From the NCBI GenBank assembly GCA_902651635.1, contig CACRSC010000004.1:412046-476045 (forward strand): a stretch of 64,000 nt of DNA, given 5' to 3'. The notes beneath the pieces are model-generated. The model searched no databases, had not been told where the DNA came from, and was given only the letters and a program-made list of their open reading frames with translations. The DNA comes from Mastigamoeba balamuthi. Its lineage: Eukaryota; Evosea; Mastigamoebida; Mastigamoebidae. Both the position numbers and the translations under genes were made by a program. Positions 1 to 10,965 of this stretch are shown in pieces; within the stretch, counting starts at the first letter, position 1, and each line of letters opens with the position of its first letter.

Positions 1-3000
1 ACCTGATCTGGCGGAAGAAGGGCAATCCTCCTCAGCTGGAAACAGTGGTGAGGAAGAGGTCGCGCAGAGGAGAGGGGGTAGCGGCGGTACCATTGTGACG
101 TAGGTCTCGACAATCCCCCAGAAGTTCTCCTTGTTGGTCTTCACCTGTTCTGTCAGTCCGTTGTACGACTCGGTCTCGATGTTCTCGGACAGCCATGCAG
201 AGCGCACCGTCTGAGATTAAGTGAGTCGACCTCTGCCATTCAGTGTAAGACGCACAGCACCGGAAGAGTCGGCACTTAAAAACAGCGAGTGCGAAGAGGC
301 TTCTATCGTGTCAGCGAGCCCGCTGATTTCTGTCCGGATCTGGGACTCGTTCAACGCGATCATGCCACGCGCGGCGAGGTTCAGCTGGCGGGTGTATGTC
401 CAACTCAACACGAGCAGGCGCCGTATCATAGCTGCCGAGGACATCACGTTGTAGTCGGTGGGCCGCTCCCTGATCTCCGACTTGGCGATGGAATACCTGA
501 GGGGAGGCAGGCCCATCAGTAATTGCTTGGTCGCGTGCGGCATGCAAAGCGAGACGTGCATTACGATGAGCATGACGACGATGATGGCACACATGAGGTA
601 GAAGGAGAGGTTAAAGCGCACGAGGGCCTTAGTCTTGTACGCCCCCTCGATCTGCTTCCTCATAGTCGCCTGGTTGGTCTCGGATCCACCCGCGAACTCG
701 TCCTCGAGGTTATCCCCGGCCTCCGAGAGGCACTGTTCGCTGGTACACGGGTCGTACGACGACAGACCCTCTCCGAAACTGTCTTTTGCGGGCACCGGTT
801 TCTACGAGGGGTTTGTGAGAAGGGCTGATCCACGAACGAGCGAGGAGGTCACCTTTGGAAGCAGCTCCTCCTCCATTGCAACGGCTGCCTGGCGCACTTG
901 CGCGGCAAGCGAGTAGTCCTGGGCAACGTCCTTGAGGAAGTGGGCGTACAGTCGCAGCAGTTGCGGAGACGTTTTGTTCCCGGAGGTCGCGCGGAGGAAC
1001 AGCTTCCTGGCCATCTGCTCTGCCTTCTCGAGCTTGTTGATGATGCCAGGGAGCTCCTCGGTGGAGTTGTTCTGGCGCAGGAGCACGGACCAGAAGGCGT
1101 GCAGGTGCTTCAGACACCTAAAGTGGGCCTTCCTGCACGAGGCCACGAGCATCAGCGTGGACTCCTCGGACTTCATCTCGCTCTCCCTCCTAAGCCGGAG
1201 CAGCACGTAGAGGTCCAGCCGCAGATCAATCCTCCATGTCGGAATCACCTATGCGCCTGTGAGCCGAGCGAGCAGACCCCGGTGGCCCTCACCGTCTCTG
1301 AGTGCCGCAGAATGTAGCGTGCGAGCTGCAGGTCGTTCTGTTCCTCAATGAGCCCCTCTGCCAGCGACAGCGCAAGCCTCGCGTCTCCCATGAAAGCGGC
1401 GTTCCCCTTCGCGGCACAAGTGAGCTCGCTCGAAAAAGGGGGAATGGGGACATGAGTACCTTCTTCAGCATCACTATGATAGCTTGAAGGGGCTGGCCCG
1501 TCATCTGTGCGAGGCGGACCTGTGCCAGGTACTGCCACGCGGTGCCCATCTCGTCCTTCTCCTGCTGCGTGATCGAAGACCTGTACGAGGTCCCCAGTTC
1601 CAGCAGCACTGCCTCGGAGAGGTCGTTTTGGCTGTTGCAGACACGGCCCAGCCTCCTCAGGAACGCCCTGGAGGTTGAGTGAGATATGCCTCTCCAGAGT
1701 GTGCGCCCGCATACCTCCGACGAATGATAAGCGCAACAGCGACCAGAGGAACGTGCACAAAAGGAGACGCTAATGCCAACCCGACGACCGATGCGAATCC
1801 GACCTTCGAAGGAATGAACGTTGCGATTGCACTCAGGAGGCCACTGACGTGCGCTCAGAATCGGGTGTGCGCCGTGTGGGATAGCTGCGAGTTGCGTACG
1901 TCCCAGAGAACCCTGCGCACAGGCCCGTGAAGATAATGTGGGCGGTCATCCGGCGGAAAGGAATAATGAGAGACGAGTGCACAGCCATGGCAGCATACAG
2001 GGCCGCCTGCACGAAGCCACAGACGCCTGCGCAGGTGCCACAGCGTTAAAAGTATCGGCAACTCAGTTGCGTACACGGGGCGGGGGCGAGGACGCCGACG
2101 ATGATCGAGACGACCAGCGTGATCTCGACCGCCGCGAAGGGGCTGCCCTCGTTCATGTCCCACGCTTTGTGGACCACCGTCCGCGATACCCTTCCAGGGA
2201 ACACCATCGACTTGAGGAGGACGAATCCACCGGACACCAGCACGATCATCACGCAGCTCGCGCACAGAGTGGCCTGCCGGGCGGGGTGTCAGGAGAGCGC
2301 GGGTGGTGTGTGGGCGTGCCACGAAGAAGCCCCCGTTCGTTTTGAGTAGGTCGCTGTCCCACAGCAAACGGACGACGCTGGACCACGAGTACAGCGCTGG
2401 TACAAGCGCGATCTCGAGCAACGTGTGGAAGACGAAGTGCAGGGACCGGGCGACCGTCTTGTTGATTGTTCTCTGCGCAACGAGAGAGCTCAGCAAAAGG
2501 ATTGCTGCGTAGCTGAAGGTACCTCTTTGCGATACCTCAAGTAAAGCGCCGAGCCCAGAGCGATGCCGGCCGCGAAGGCCCCGACGAACACCCACGCCGC
2601 CACGAGGGCGGTGAGGCCGCCTGGGGAAGGAGAAGTCCAGAAAAGAGCGCCGGCGGCTGCCTTTTCAACCGACGGTGCTATTTCGGGGAATCCGCAGGCG
2701 AGTAGAATTGAGTGCCGAGAATATGAACTGAGCCCGGCAGAACACGACCGTGGGTGGGGACGAACCTCTGCCCTGAAGCGGGAGCCACAGGCACAGCCCC
2801 CAGAGCTGAATCGCCTTGATGAAGATCACGAGCTGCGAGCCACTGCTCGGAAATGTATCGGGTTGGTGAGTGCATCCCTAATCGCTCGTCGGCACTGAAG
2901 ACCATTTCCAGCTCCTTCTACACGGATTCGATGTGCGGGCTGTGGGGGCGTACATGGCGGTCGGGGTGTAGGTGTCGAGGATGAACGGGAACACGTCGTT

Positions 3001-3147
3001 CTCGCGGAAGAGGTTGCGGAGCAGCCTCAGGGAGCCCAAGGCGATTCCGCTTCCACTGGTCGTCGCCGACGCCCCTGTGCCGAAGCCCGACGTCGACTGC
3101 CCTCCCGCGTCCAGGCCCTCGTGGGTGGGTTGTGCCGGCAGAGCCAT
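1..3147 (-). CDS. Tmc-type ('tiny macrocysts'-like) giant multipass membrane protein, N-terminal part only; runs off the left edge
   Basis: The start at 3147 gives a short Ser/Gly/Thr-rich head, then a block (LRLLRNLFRENDVFPFILD) repeated almost residue for residue in the gene at 14390. Many small exons follow on the minus strand: a hydrophobic block ending in LQLWGL-type sequence near 2780-2850, a TM segment near 2540-2600, HFVFHTLLEIALVPALYSW near 2410-2460, VFPGRVSRTVVHKAWDMNEG near 2140-2210, and the soluble block DLRLDLYVLLRLRRESEMKS near 1160-1230. The most distal part seen (about 78-200) matches positions 17360-17470 of the paralogue. The family is known from Dictyostelium tmcB and other amoebozoans, where large membrane proteins carry varied C-terminal signalling domains. 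Whether this copy also ends in a cyclase cannot be seen. Exon joins are approximate; the family call is by paralogue comparison. Confidence 0.75.
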
Positions 3148-3454
3148 GTCAGGGGAACCCTCCGCGGATCTTCAGCTGATGAAGCAGGATGAAGCAGGAC
3201 GCCCGAGTCGAGAGCTGTTTATAGTAGCGCACAGTGGGCAAGTAAAATCGCCGACCAGCTCGCTCATGATATGGTCAGCCACGGGCACCTCGCAGTCCCC
3301 TCTCCGGCAGGAAGGTCGTGCAGTCCGCCGCCTTCGTACTGGTGGGCGAGAGGCCTGGGGTTGGCCCAGGGCGAAATGGCCCAAATATCTGGGGGTCTGA
3401 GTATCTTCTTGTCACGTGTGGGAGGGAGGAATCTCACCTCAAGACCCCGTGGGG
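3148..3454. promoter_or_regulatory. Shared upstream region of two divergent genes
   Basis: This 307-bp gap lies between the start of the left Tmc-type gene (minus) and the start of the RS/RRM gene (plus). It must hold the 5' ends of both. I see no conserved coding sequence and no clear core promoter motif in it. Confidence 0.4.
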
Positions 3455-5168
3455 ATGGGCGATAGCGACCGCGAGTACGAGCGGGACAGGGCCGACGGCA
3501 GGTCCAAGTCGAGGTCGAGATCGCGGTCGCGGTCGCGGTCGCAGTCGCGCACGCGCACACGCTCGCGGTCGCCGCGCGAGCGCCCGCGCCGGCCGTTCAC
3601 GCGCCCGAGCCGCGTGCTCTTTGTGCGCGGCCAGCCCGAGCACCTCACAAAGGCCGAGTTTGAGGAGCCCTGGTCGAGTCTGCCCGGCTACAAGAGCTCC
3701 CGGATGGTTCTCCTCCGATTACCCCCCCGCGCGCGCTGCCTCCCCCCTGTTCGATACCGACTGTCGTCGCGCCCGTTGGGGGGGCGCAGCTGAAGCACTT
3801 CAGCTTCGTCGAGTTTGCCGACGTGGATGCGGCGCAGAGGGCGATGAGGCAGATGCACGGGTACAGGTACCCCAAGAGCGCGGCGGGGCGCGGGCTGTTT
3901 GTCGACTACGACCGCGACAACGGCGCCGCGTCAGCGCAGGAGTGGCGCCAGCACAACAGCAGCGCCACGTCAGACCAGCCCGCGAGCGCAGCCCCAGGAG
4001 AGACCCCTGGCACCGCCGAGGGCCAGCAGCAGCAGCAAGCAGCGGGCCAGGAGCAGCAAGTCGCAGCCGATCCGATCCCAAGGTCCCCCATCACATACTC
4101 CGATTCCCACAAAAAATGCAACCCAGAAACCGAAGACCCCCCGTTACGGTGACATCAATCGCAGGAGCCCCGACGAGCCGCTGCGCCAGCAGCACAGCCC
4201 CGATGAGGGCAGCAGCAGCAACGCCCAGAAAGCCCAGCAGCAGCAGCAGCAGAAGCCACAGACCCAGCAGCAGCAGCAGGCACAGCAGGCACGCAGAAGC
4301 CCCGCCAGGAGCCGCTCGAGGAGCCGCAGCAGGAGCGACAACAACAAGCGCCGCTGGGGGCAGGGGGCGAGCCGCAGCAAGAGCAGGAGCAGGAGCAAGA
4401 GCCGCAGTCGCAGCAGGAGCAGGAGCCGCTCGAGGAGCCCCGGGCCGCGGCACGCGAGGAGCGAGCGCCCGCACGCGGGGCGGCATCCGAGGGCCGGGGG
4501 CTCCCGCGGGGACCGCAGGAGCGCGTCGCCCTCGCCGCTGCGCCAGTTCACGCCCGGGGCCGCGAGCTCGGTCCCCGCGCGCCCCCCGAGCCAGGCGCCA
4601 GCGTTTCCCGTCGAGTACGCGTACGCGTCTCAGTACGCTTACCAGCAGCCCGCGGCGTCTGTCGTTGTACGCAAAAAAGTGGGACCGAAAAGAGGAACTG
4701 ACTGGGAATGGGGCTTGGGCGCAGGGGATGGGGCACTTGTCGAGGCTGACGCCGGCGCCGCTGCACCCGGACACGCCGTCGGCGGTGCTGTGCGTGACGA
4801 ACCTGCCGCGCAACCCGACGCAGAGGGAGATCGCGCTGCCCTTCAGGTTCATGGTCGGCTACCGCAGCTGCAAGCTCGTCGCGGCCGCGTCGCGCGACCG
4901 CCAGCCCGCAGCGTACGTGGAGTTCACGGACACCGTCGCCGCGTCCGAGGCGCTGCGCACGCTTCTTGTACGTACACCCCGGGCTGGGGGAGGGAGCGGG
5001 TTTTTCCCTGAAGAGGGGGGACTAATTCTCGAATTGTAGGGGTTCAGGTTTGACGACGAGCACAGCGGGCTGCTCATCAGCTACGAGCGCCAGGAAGCGC
5101 AGCCGGCCGCCGGGAGCTACTGCCGCAGCCCCGTGTCCTCCGGCGGTCCTCTGCAGAGGCGCCGCTAG
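3455..5168 (+). CDS. RNA-binding protein with two RBPMS-like RRMs flanking RS- and Q-rich stretches
   Basis: Five exons (3455-3706, 3790-4082, 4165-4666, 4725-4967, 5040-5168) join in frame to 472 residues. An N-terminal RS run (about residues 10-45) precedes RRM1, with RNP2-like RVLFVRGQP and RNP1-like FSFVEFADVD. A poly-Gln region follows (about 180-235), then a long RS domain (about 240-310). RRM2 has AVLCVTNLP and AAYVEFTD and ends in GFRFDDEHSGLLISYER, which resembles the RBPMS/couch-potato RRM end (GIRFDPEN...LRLEFAK). Such proteins act in pre-mRNA splicing or mRNA localisation in the nucleus or cytoplasm. A different open frame runs through exons 3-5 for over 500 codons, but it lacks the RS and RNP motifs. 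RBPMS normally has one RRM and no RS domain, so this is not a simple orthologue. The start was chosen as the first ATG leading into the RS run. Confidence 0.85.
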
Positions 5169-5390
5169 GCGGCTGGGGTGAACCGTCGTGTTTGTCACTG
5201 TTCTCCGAGAATCCAACAATCAATCAACACAGCAGAGGTGGCTGGCACCTTACACTTGCGGGTTGTTGGAATCATCTAGAACGTCCGTTGTTTGTAGTAT
5301 TTTCAGAGAAGGAGAGAAAACTTCGGACTAACGCGCTTACGACCGCCGCCTGACGGGTGGGGGCGGTCCGGGGCAACCGCCGGGCACCCG

Positions 5391-5763
5391 TCAGACCCTG
5401 CTCGACACGCACTTCTCCTGCAGCAGCTTGTCCATGTTCCTGTCAAAGTGCTCCCTCTTGCACACGTCCAGCCCTGCGTTTGCTTTTGGTGAGCCGCAAA
5501 GCCACAACAACACCCCGCAAATTCTCCCTTCGCTTTGAACTGAATTCAGTATGCCTGATTCTAAAAATAAATAGCTCAAGGGCAGGATGGCACAGAGAGC
5601 GCAAGCAGACGAGAAACAGCGGCGCGCGGGGCATACCAGTGCAGGCGTGCTTCTCCGGGAGGCGGTGGTCGGCGCAGTACTTGGACAGGCAGTACCTGCA
5701 GTCGCCCACGATGGGGGCGGGCTTCCTGTTGCAGTCCGGGCAGGCGCACTTCCTCGAGGACAT
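5391..5763 (-). CDS. Small AN1-type zinc finger protein
   Basis: Two exons (5763-5637 and 5473-5391, intron with GT..AG) give 69 residues. The body is an AN1 finger: C-x-C-x2-C near residues 6-11, then CRYC, YCADHRLPEKHAC and a closing downstream Cys. The RLPE(x)H signature is typical of AN1 domains, which bind ubiquitin or proteasome-linked partners in stress-response proteins. After the finger there is only a short basic helix (REHFDRNMDKLLQEK). An in-frame ATG at 5853 would add 30 residues of no recognisable kind; 5763 is preferred because the next codons lead straight into the finger. The gene ends convergently with the RS/RRM gene, 222 bp between the stops. Confidence 0.8.
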
Positions 5764-6369
5764 GTTCAACGGGTGGCTCTCAGGCTGCTGCTGTGCAAAA
5801 CGCGCTTTCCTGCACGGGAGGCGGGGCAGTGCTGTTAGGCGTGTTTCTGACAACCACAGATCGCGTGCTCAGACACACACACGCACCACAGCAGTGCGGG
5901 GTATAAAACGTGCACTCTAAAGAGAGAGAAAAAAGGTTCACGACGCGGGTGGGGGGTGTGGGCGTGGTGCGGGGCGGGCCCTACCTTGGAGAAGACGGGG
6001 GGTGTGCGGGGTCCGACAGGAGCAGGTGTGCTGGTGCGGGATCGCGTGTACGAAGCGGTGGGTGTGCACGACGGTCAGGTGAAGCACGGTTCACAAACCA
6101 ACAATTTAAGTTGTGGACAGAAAAGATCTGTGCAGGGGGATCTATAACCGATGATATCTGACTTGATCAAAGGTGCACCGCAGCATAACGGTGCTAATAC
6201 AGGAACTTTTGCAGAAAAGAACTGTACAAGGCGGTGTGTGATGCGGTGAACATAAATCAGTCGGGGAGGACGTCTTATTGATGCCGATGGGCAGTGGCGC
6301 TGTTCTGGTGCAGTGGCGAGGCGGAGAGCGGACGGAGGGGGAGAAGGGGGGAGGTGTTTTTTGGCCTTG
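5764..6369. other. Intergenic, no recognised gene
   Basis: This 606-bp gap lies upstream of the AN1 gene and downstream of CLEC16A. The plus strand has a good TATAAAA at 5902-5908 followed by a purine-rich stretch, with no recognisable protein or snRNA downstream. The remainder is G-rich on the plus strand and then more AT-rich near 6080-6270. I see no tRNA or repeat. Confidence 0.4.
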
Positions 6370-9300
6370 CTAGCCGTCAGATTCCTCGTGCTGTGAGAGT
6401 TCCGTTAGTGGACTTGCAGTCTCGGACGGTCGCCCCTCGGCACCGTCGTCGCTCGTCGAGAGGGGTGTCAGCCCTCGCTGCACTGGCACAGCAGTATTCG
6501 GCTGGCTCGCACGGCCCATCAGCGGAGACAGCTCCTGCGAGCGCCGCAGCGGCAGCGGCGGTGACTGCAGTGGCTGCGGGTCGAGCTGCACCTCCCCGGG
6601 GGACGCAGGGACCTCCAGATCCCTCTCGGGCACCTCTGGTGGCGCTGAGAGGAGCTCGTGCATCGGGATCTCGCGCGGGGTTGGCGGGTCGTCGACGCCG
6701 AAGCCGATCATGCCGAAGATCTGCTTCATCTTGTACTGGCGCGCACGGCTGCGGCCCTGCTCGAGCTGGAACCGCGCGTCGAGGCACTGGCGCTGGTCGG
6801 CGAACTGCATCTGCACCTTCCAGCACTTGATCAGGCACACGACGTTGAGCGTGTTGGCAGGCATCGGCATCAGCTCGACTTCGATGCCCTGCACGGGCAT
6901 GATGGTGGTGATCAGGGCCGAGCGCGGCTTGTCGGCAGAGGGGGCCTTCTTCGACAGAGTCGGCTCGGGCAGGTCGAGCACGAGCAGCGCCCCGTCGACG
7001 ACGGTGAAGTGCTGCACGCGCGGCTTCTTCTGCCCGCTCACGAAGAAGTGGAACTTCGAAATCTTCGTGGTGGAGTCTGCGACAGGCGTTGAGCCGCTGA
7101 GGACCCAGAAAGGCAAGAGACGCCATACCAACGAGGAAGAACTGGCTGGGGGCGAGATTCGGCATGGGGAGGCTCTTGAGCGGGAGAGCGTCGTCCTTCT
7201 GGCGCGCGAGCACGAACTTGAGCTCCCGCAGGATCAGGAAGCTCTGCACTGCCTTCTGCGTCTTCTCGATTTCTCCCGACGTTTGCTGCTGCCTCGGCGA
7301 GCTCGCCTCTGGAACGGGCAGCAGCAGCATATCGACCTCCTTCAACAGCGTGTCGAAGCTGGGCTCTGCAGTGGACTACTGTCAGCATTTCAAGCAAAAA
7401 AGCAAGGGCCGTGTGTACGCTTGTAAAGCTCCATCACGCCCTCGAAGAGGTCGAGGAAGACGTCGGCCATCGGGCCGGTGATGTGCTCCTTGAGGACGTC
7501 GATCGAGTGCAGGTACGCCTCGCCGAGAAGGGCGGTTTGCGTCGGAGTCAGGAGTGACGGGGAGTTGCTGCAGTACACGAGCTCCTTCAGCATGATGAGC
7601 GTGAGCTGCAGCGTGGCGAGCTTGTACAGGGAGCTCTCCAGAAGGACGCCCATCAGCCTGTTGATGAGCGCGCGCAGGAACTGGTGGCCCATGCCCACCA
7701 GCCTCTCGTGCTCCTCTCTGGCTTCCTTCTCCACCGCCACCTTCACCGCCACGTCCTCCTCGACTTCCTTCGGGAGAACTGAAGGGACCTCAAGGGTCTG
7801 CGACTGCGCGGTAGACGTCACGTTGGACGTCTGGGCAGAGTCCCCTGACGCTTCTGAGCCCTCGGGCGGAAGGGGACTGCGGGGCATCGACACCGGAAGT
7901 GGGTCTGGACTGTCCCTGGGGATCGCGGGCATCACCTCCGGCAAGGGCAGCGATTCCTCGAGGTTGACACACCAGGGGTGGGTCTTCCTTGCGATCTGCG
8001 CCTTCAGGTCGGTCACGTTCACCGACAGGCAACGCCGCGCTCTCGGGAGCGGCGTGATCTGCGTCTTGTCCTGCGCCGTGAGGTAGTCGAGCAGCCGGCG
8101 CGACTGCGAGAGGTGGTAGGGCAGCAGCCCGGACTCCTCCAGCAACACCTTGTTGACCGACGGGTTGCGGATGAACGAGTACATCATCAGCTCGGCAAAG
8201 TACGCGAGCGTGTCGCTCTGCCCGATGAGCGAGAGCAGGACGCCCTTGTACCTGTTGGTCCCCTCGATGCTCTGCTCTACGCTATCCTTCGCGGCCACTC
8301 CGTGGGCGTTGTCTGGCACACTCTGGGAGCGGATTGTTCCCGAGCCTTCGGCATCGCGGCTCTCGGTCTTTCCGCCCTCCTCGTTGGTCCCGTGCGTGAT
8401 GAGCGGCGGGGGAGGCGTGTCGTCAAGCAGGGTCTGCTGCGGCTCGGGGTGGAAGAGGTAGTCCGCGACGGTGTTGACGAGCTCCTTGGTCTTGAAGATC
8501 GCGAAGAACTGGGCGAGCATGAACAGTGCCATGGAAGGCGCCATCTTGTCCTGTTGTGTCGCTGCATGAGCTTCGAGGAAGGGGCCGTGTGCGTGGGCGT
8601 GCCTCGATTGTTGTGTCGGGGCACAACGAGGAGCAGAAGAGCGGCAGGACGAGGCAGTCGAGGATTTTGCGTATGAGGACTCTGTTCAGCGTCTCGTTCT
8701 CGAGGTTGAGTATGTCCTGCACGTACTCGAGGTTGTCGCAGACCTCGTCCAGCAGGTCCTCGACCCTCCTCTTCTCGGACCTTGCCCAAGCAGCCCGAGG
8801 TCAGCCAGGAGAACAGCGAGGTGGAAGAGCTAGGCACTTGTTGGACCGAAGCACGAGACTGTCGAGCAGGTGGCACTGCCTCCGTATGAACCACGTGAGG
8901 TTGCCAAAGTAGGGGGACGCCGAGTTGTTCAGCACGAACTTCCTCACCGCCGGGTCCTCGACTGCGTTGGCCCCTCCGAATGAGAAGAGGAGGGGGGGGG
9001 GGACCACAGCGTGGATGGGTGAAGGCAGGACGCTCACGCCTGTAGACGTTGAGGGTGATGACGCGGACGGCGATGCGGACCATGCCCTCGCGGTTGTTGA
9101 AGAACTTGATGGCCTCGGTGTAGAGCGGGAAGTCGTGCTTCTGCTGGTTGAAGAAGAAGTGCACGGACCTCCCGTCGAGCTTGAGCGAGAGCGTCTTGAG
9201 GAACGAGATGTAGTACGCCAGCAGGTCCTCGTCGCCGTAGTCGAACTCGTGGGCGATCATGTTGTTGATGTGGTTGTTCGAGAGCAGGTAGAACAGCGAG

Positions 9301-9726
9301 CTGGGCTCGCGGATGTTCTCGATCAGGATGCTCAGCGTCTGGATCAGCTGGATCTTGAGCCCCTTGTCCTTCTGCCGCAGCAGGTTGATCAGCAGCTGCA
9401 TCATGTTCTTCTCGAGGAAGAAGCTGCGCGGTGACGTCAGGCCACCAAGGCGGAATCGTGGGAAACGGACTCGAAAAAGTCGGTTTTGTGCTGGTCGCCC
9501 CAGATGAGCACCTCGGCGGCGTCCCTGATGGTCTCGATGATCCCCGCTCTGTTCTGCTCGGTCACCGTCCCGTTATCCTCCAGGAACTTGTGCAGCTCCC
9601 TGGGGCGACAGGCACGAGAATCGTCTCCAGATTCAGAATAGTGGAGCGCAGCTGTGCCGTGGAAACGCACCGCAGGTGCTCCAGCGAGAAGCGGTTCTTC
9701 TTCTTCCTCGACGAGAACCACGACAT
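6370..9726 (-). CDS. CLEC16A: CLEC16A/Gop-1 family protein (FPL domain)
   Basis: Homologues control endolysosomal trafficking, mitophagy and autophagosome turnover as cytosolic/endosomal scaffolds. The start ATG at 9726 opens MSWFSSRKKKNRFSLEHLR. Exon 2 (9599-9471) carries TVTEQNRAGIIETIRDAAEV then LIWGDQHKTDFF. The next exon gives FFLEKNMMQLLINLLRQKDK, YYISFLKTLSLKLDGRSVHF and YTEAIKFFNNREGMVRIAVR. These match the N-terminal FPL region of human CLEC16A in order. Introns 9670-9600, 9470-9424 and 9037-8962 keep frame. The 7390-8544 exon has a proline/acidic low-complexity middle, then helices. The last two exons (about 7350 to 6370) hold FHFFVSGQKKPRVQHFTVVD and a Ser/Pro-rich tail. Length is comparable to the roughly 1050-residue human protein. 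Exon joins near 8560-8840 are not resolved. Confidence 0.9.
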
Positions 9727-9921
9727 GGACCGAGGGGCGGGCCGTACGGTGCTGCGCGGGCGGGGCGGACAGGTCTGGTGCGGCACCGAGGGACCCTTTG
9801 GGGGAGTTTATGTAACAAAGATACAGGCCAGTGAATCCCCTTGCCCCGCAAAAATCTCGGTTAGATTTAAGGCCGCCACCCGATCAGTTAAACTAACCGC
9901 CCTGTGGCCAGTTGCTCCTGG
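9727..9921. promoter_or_regulatory. Divergent promoter, CLEC16A / P-loop kinase
   Basis: This 195-bp gap between the two divergent starts is all the upstream DNA either gene has before its neighbour. A short AT-rich stretch near 9805-9825 is the only compositional feature. Confidence 0.4.
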
Positions 9922-10731
9922 ATGAAAGGCAAGGCAAAGCCGGCTTCGGTCTCGGCAGAGGCACGCAAGCTCTCCACGCCGTGCTGGTTTGTCCTCGTGG
10001 TGGGCCTCCCAGGTCTGTAGTCGGCCCCGCGCTCGTTTTTTGTGTCCCTGATTGGCTGGGCTGTGAGCACCCACAGGCTCTGGCAAGTCCCACCTGAGCA
10101 AGCCACTCGAGTCCAAGGGGTGGGTCCGCGTCAGCCAGGATGTGCGTTGCCTGCGCCCCCGAAATCTCCAATCGCAATTGCTTTCGCCGGGTCAGTCAAA
10201 ATGACGTGGGGCATTTATGCAATTGTGTCAGGATCTCGGGTCGCAGGATGAGGTGAGGAAGCTGATCGCTAAGTCGCTCAAGCACAGGCGCTCAGTGTTG
10301 CTGGACCGATGCAACGTGCACCCAAAGGAGGTGCCCCCATGTCCCGCCTGGTGGGGCCTCTTCCCTGACCCTCAACCGTGCGAGCAGAGGAAGATGTGGC
10401 TGCAGGAGGTGCGCCCGTATCCCAACGTCACCGTCGAGGCTGTCTTCCTCAACACGCCGATAGACGAGTGTGCGTGGCGTGCTGCACCCCCTCGGGGGCA
10501 CGACTCAAGGGTCCCCCCTGTGCAGGCAAGAGAAGGGTGGTGGAGCGCACGGGGCACCCCAACCTGCAGGGGCCCGGGGCTGCCTCTGTGGTCGACGACT
10601 TCCTGCGAGGGTTCGAGGTCCCCGCCGAGAGAGAGGGTTTTGCTTCCGTGCACGTTGCCCGCACGCTGGACGAGTCGCGCGAGGTCCTGCGGCTGCTGTC
10701 GTCGTACCCCGTCTCCGCCAAGGATCTGTGA
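9922..10731 (+). CDS. P-loop kinase of the polynucleotide-kinase / aprataxin-associated (AAA_33) type
   Basis: Four exons (9922-10012, 10077-10141, 10232-10469, 10526-10731) join to exactly 200 codons. An intron splits the Walker A motif, which becomes VLVVGLPGSGKSHLSK after joining. VRVSQDDLGSQDEVRK follows, then SVLLDRCN (the D-x-N motif typical of PNK-like kinases), a basic lid region, VEAVFLNTPIDECKRRVVER, and GHPNLQ...VVDDFLRGF...EGF. The order is that of the kinase domains found in PNKP and in plant or fungal aprataxin-like proteins that act in DNA end repair. There is no phosphatase, HIT or FHA domain, so this is a stand-alone kinase. Substrate (DNA 5'-OH ends, RNA or another) cannot be told from the sequence. 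A PAXX-like end-joining gene lies 43 kb away, but no direct link is shown. Confidence 0.82.
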
Positions 10732-10965
10732 TTTTTCCAGCCCCCAACAGACGTGAACCCGACTTGATGTTTGTGTGCCGTGCGTGGAAGAGAGCAGAAC
10801 GTTCTTCTCTGCGCCTTCCCTGCCACGTCAGAGCGAAGAAGAAAATGCGCGCGCTCCCCCGTCGGTGTGTTTTTCTCTCTCTCTGCACATCAGAAGTTGC
10901 CGCACTGTGTGGGTTGACACTCTCAACCAAAGCACATCCACCCCCAACAACGACCGAGTGCACCA

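Noticed and set aside
4200-4290. CAG-type repeats as a mobile or satellite element
   Set aside because: They encode the poly-Gln stretch of the RS/RRM protein.
3318-5039. An open frame of over 500 codons through the RS/RRM gene
   Set aside because: It misses the RS repeats and RRM1. The five-exon model restores all motifs with exact frame.
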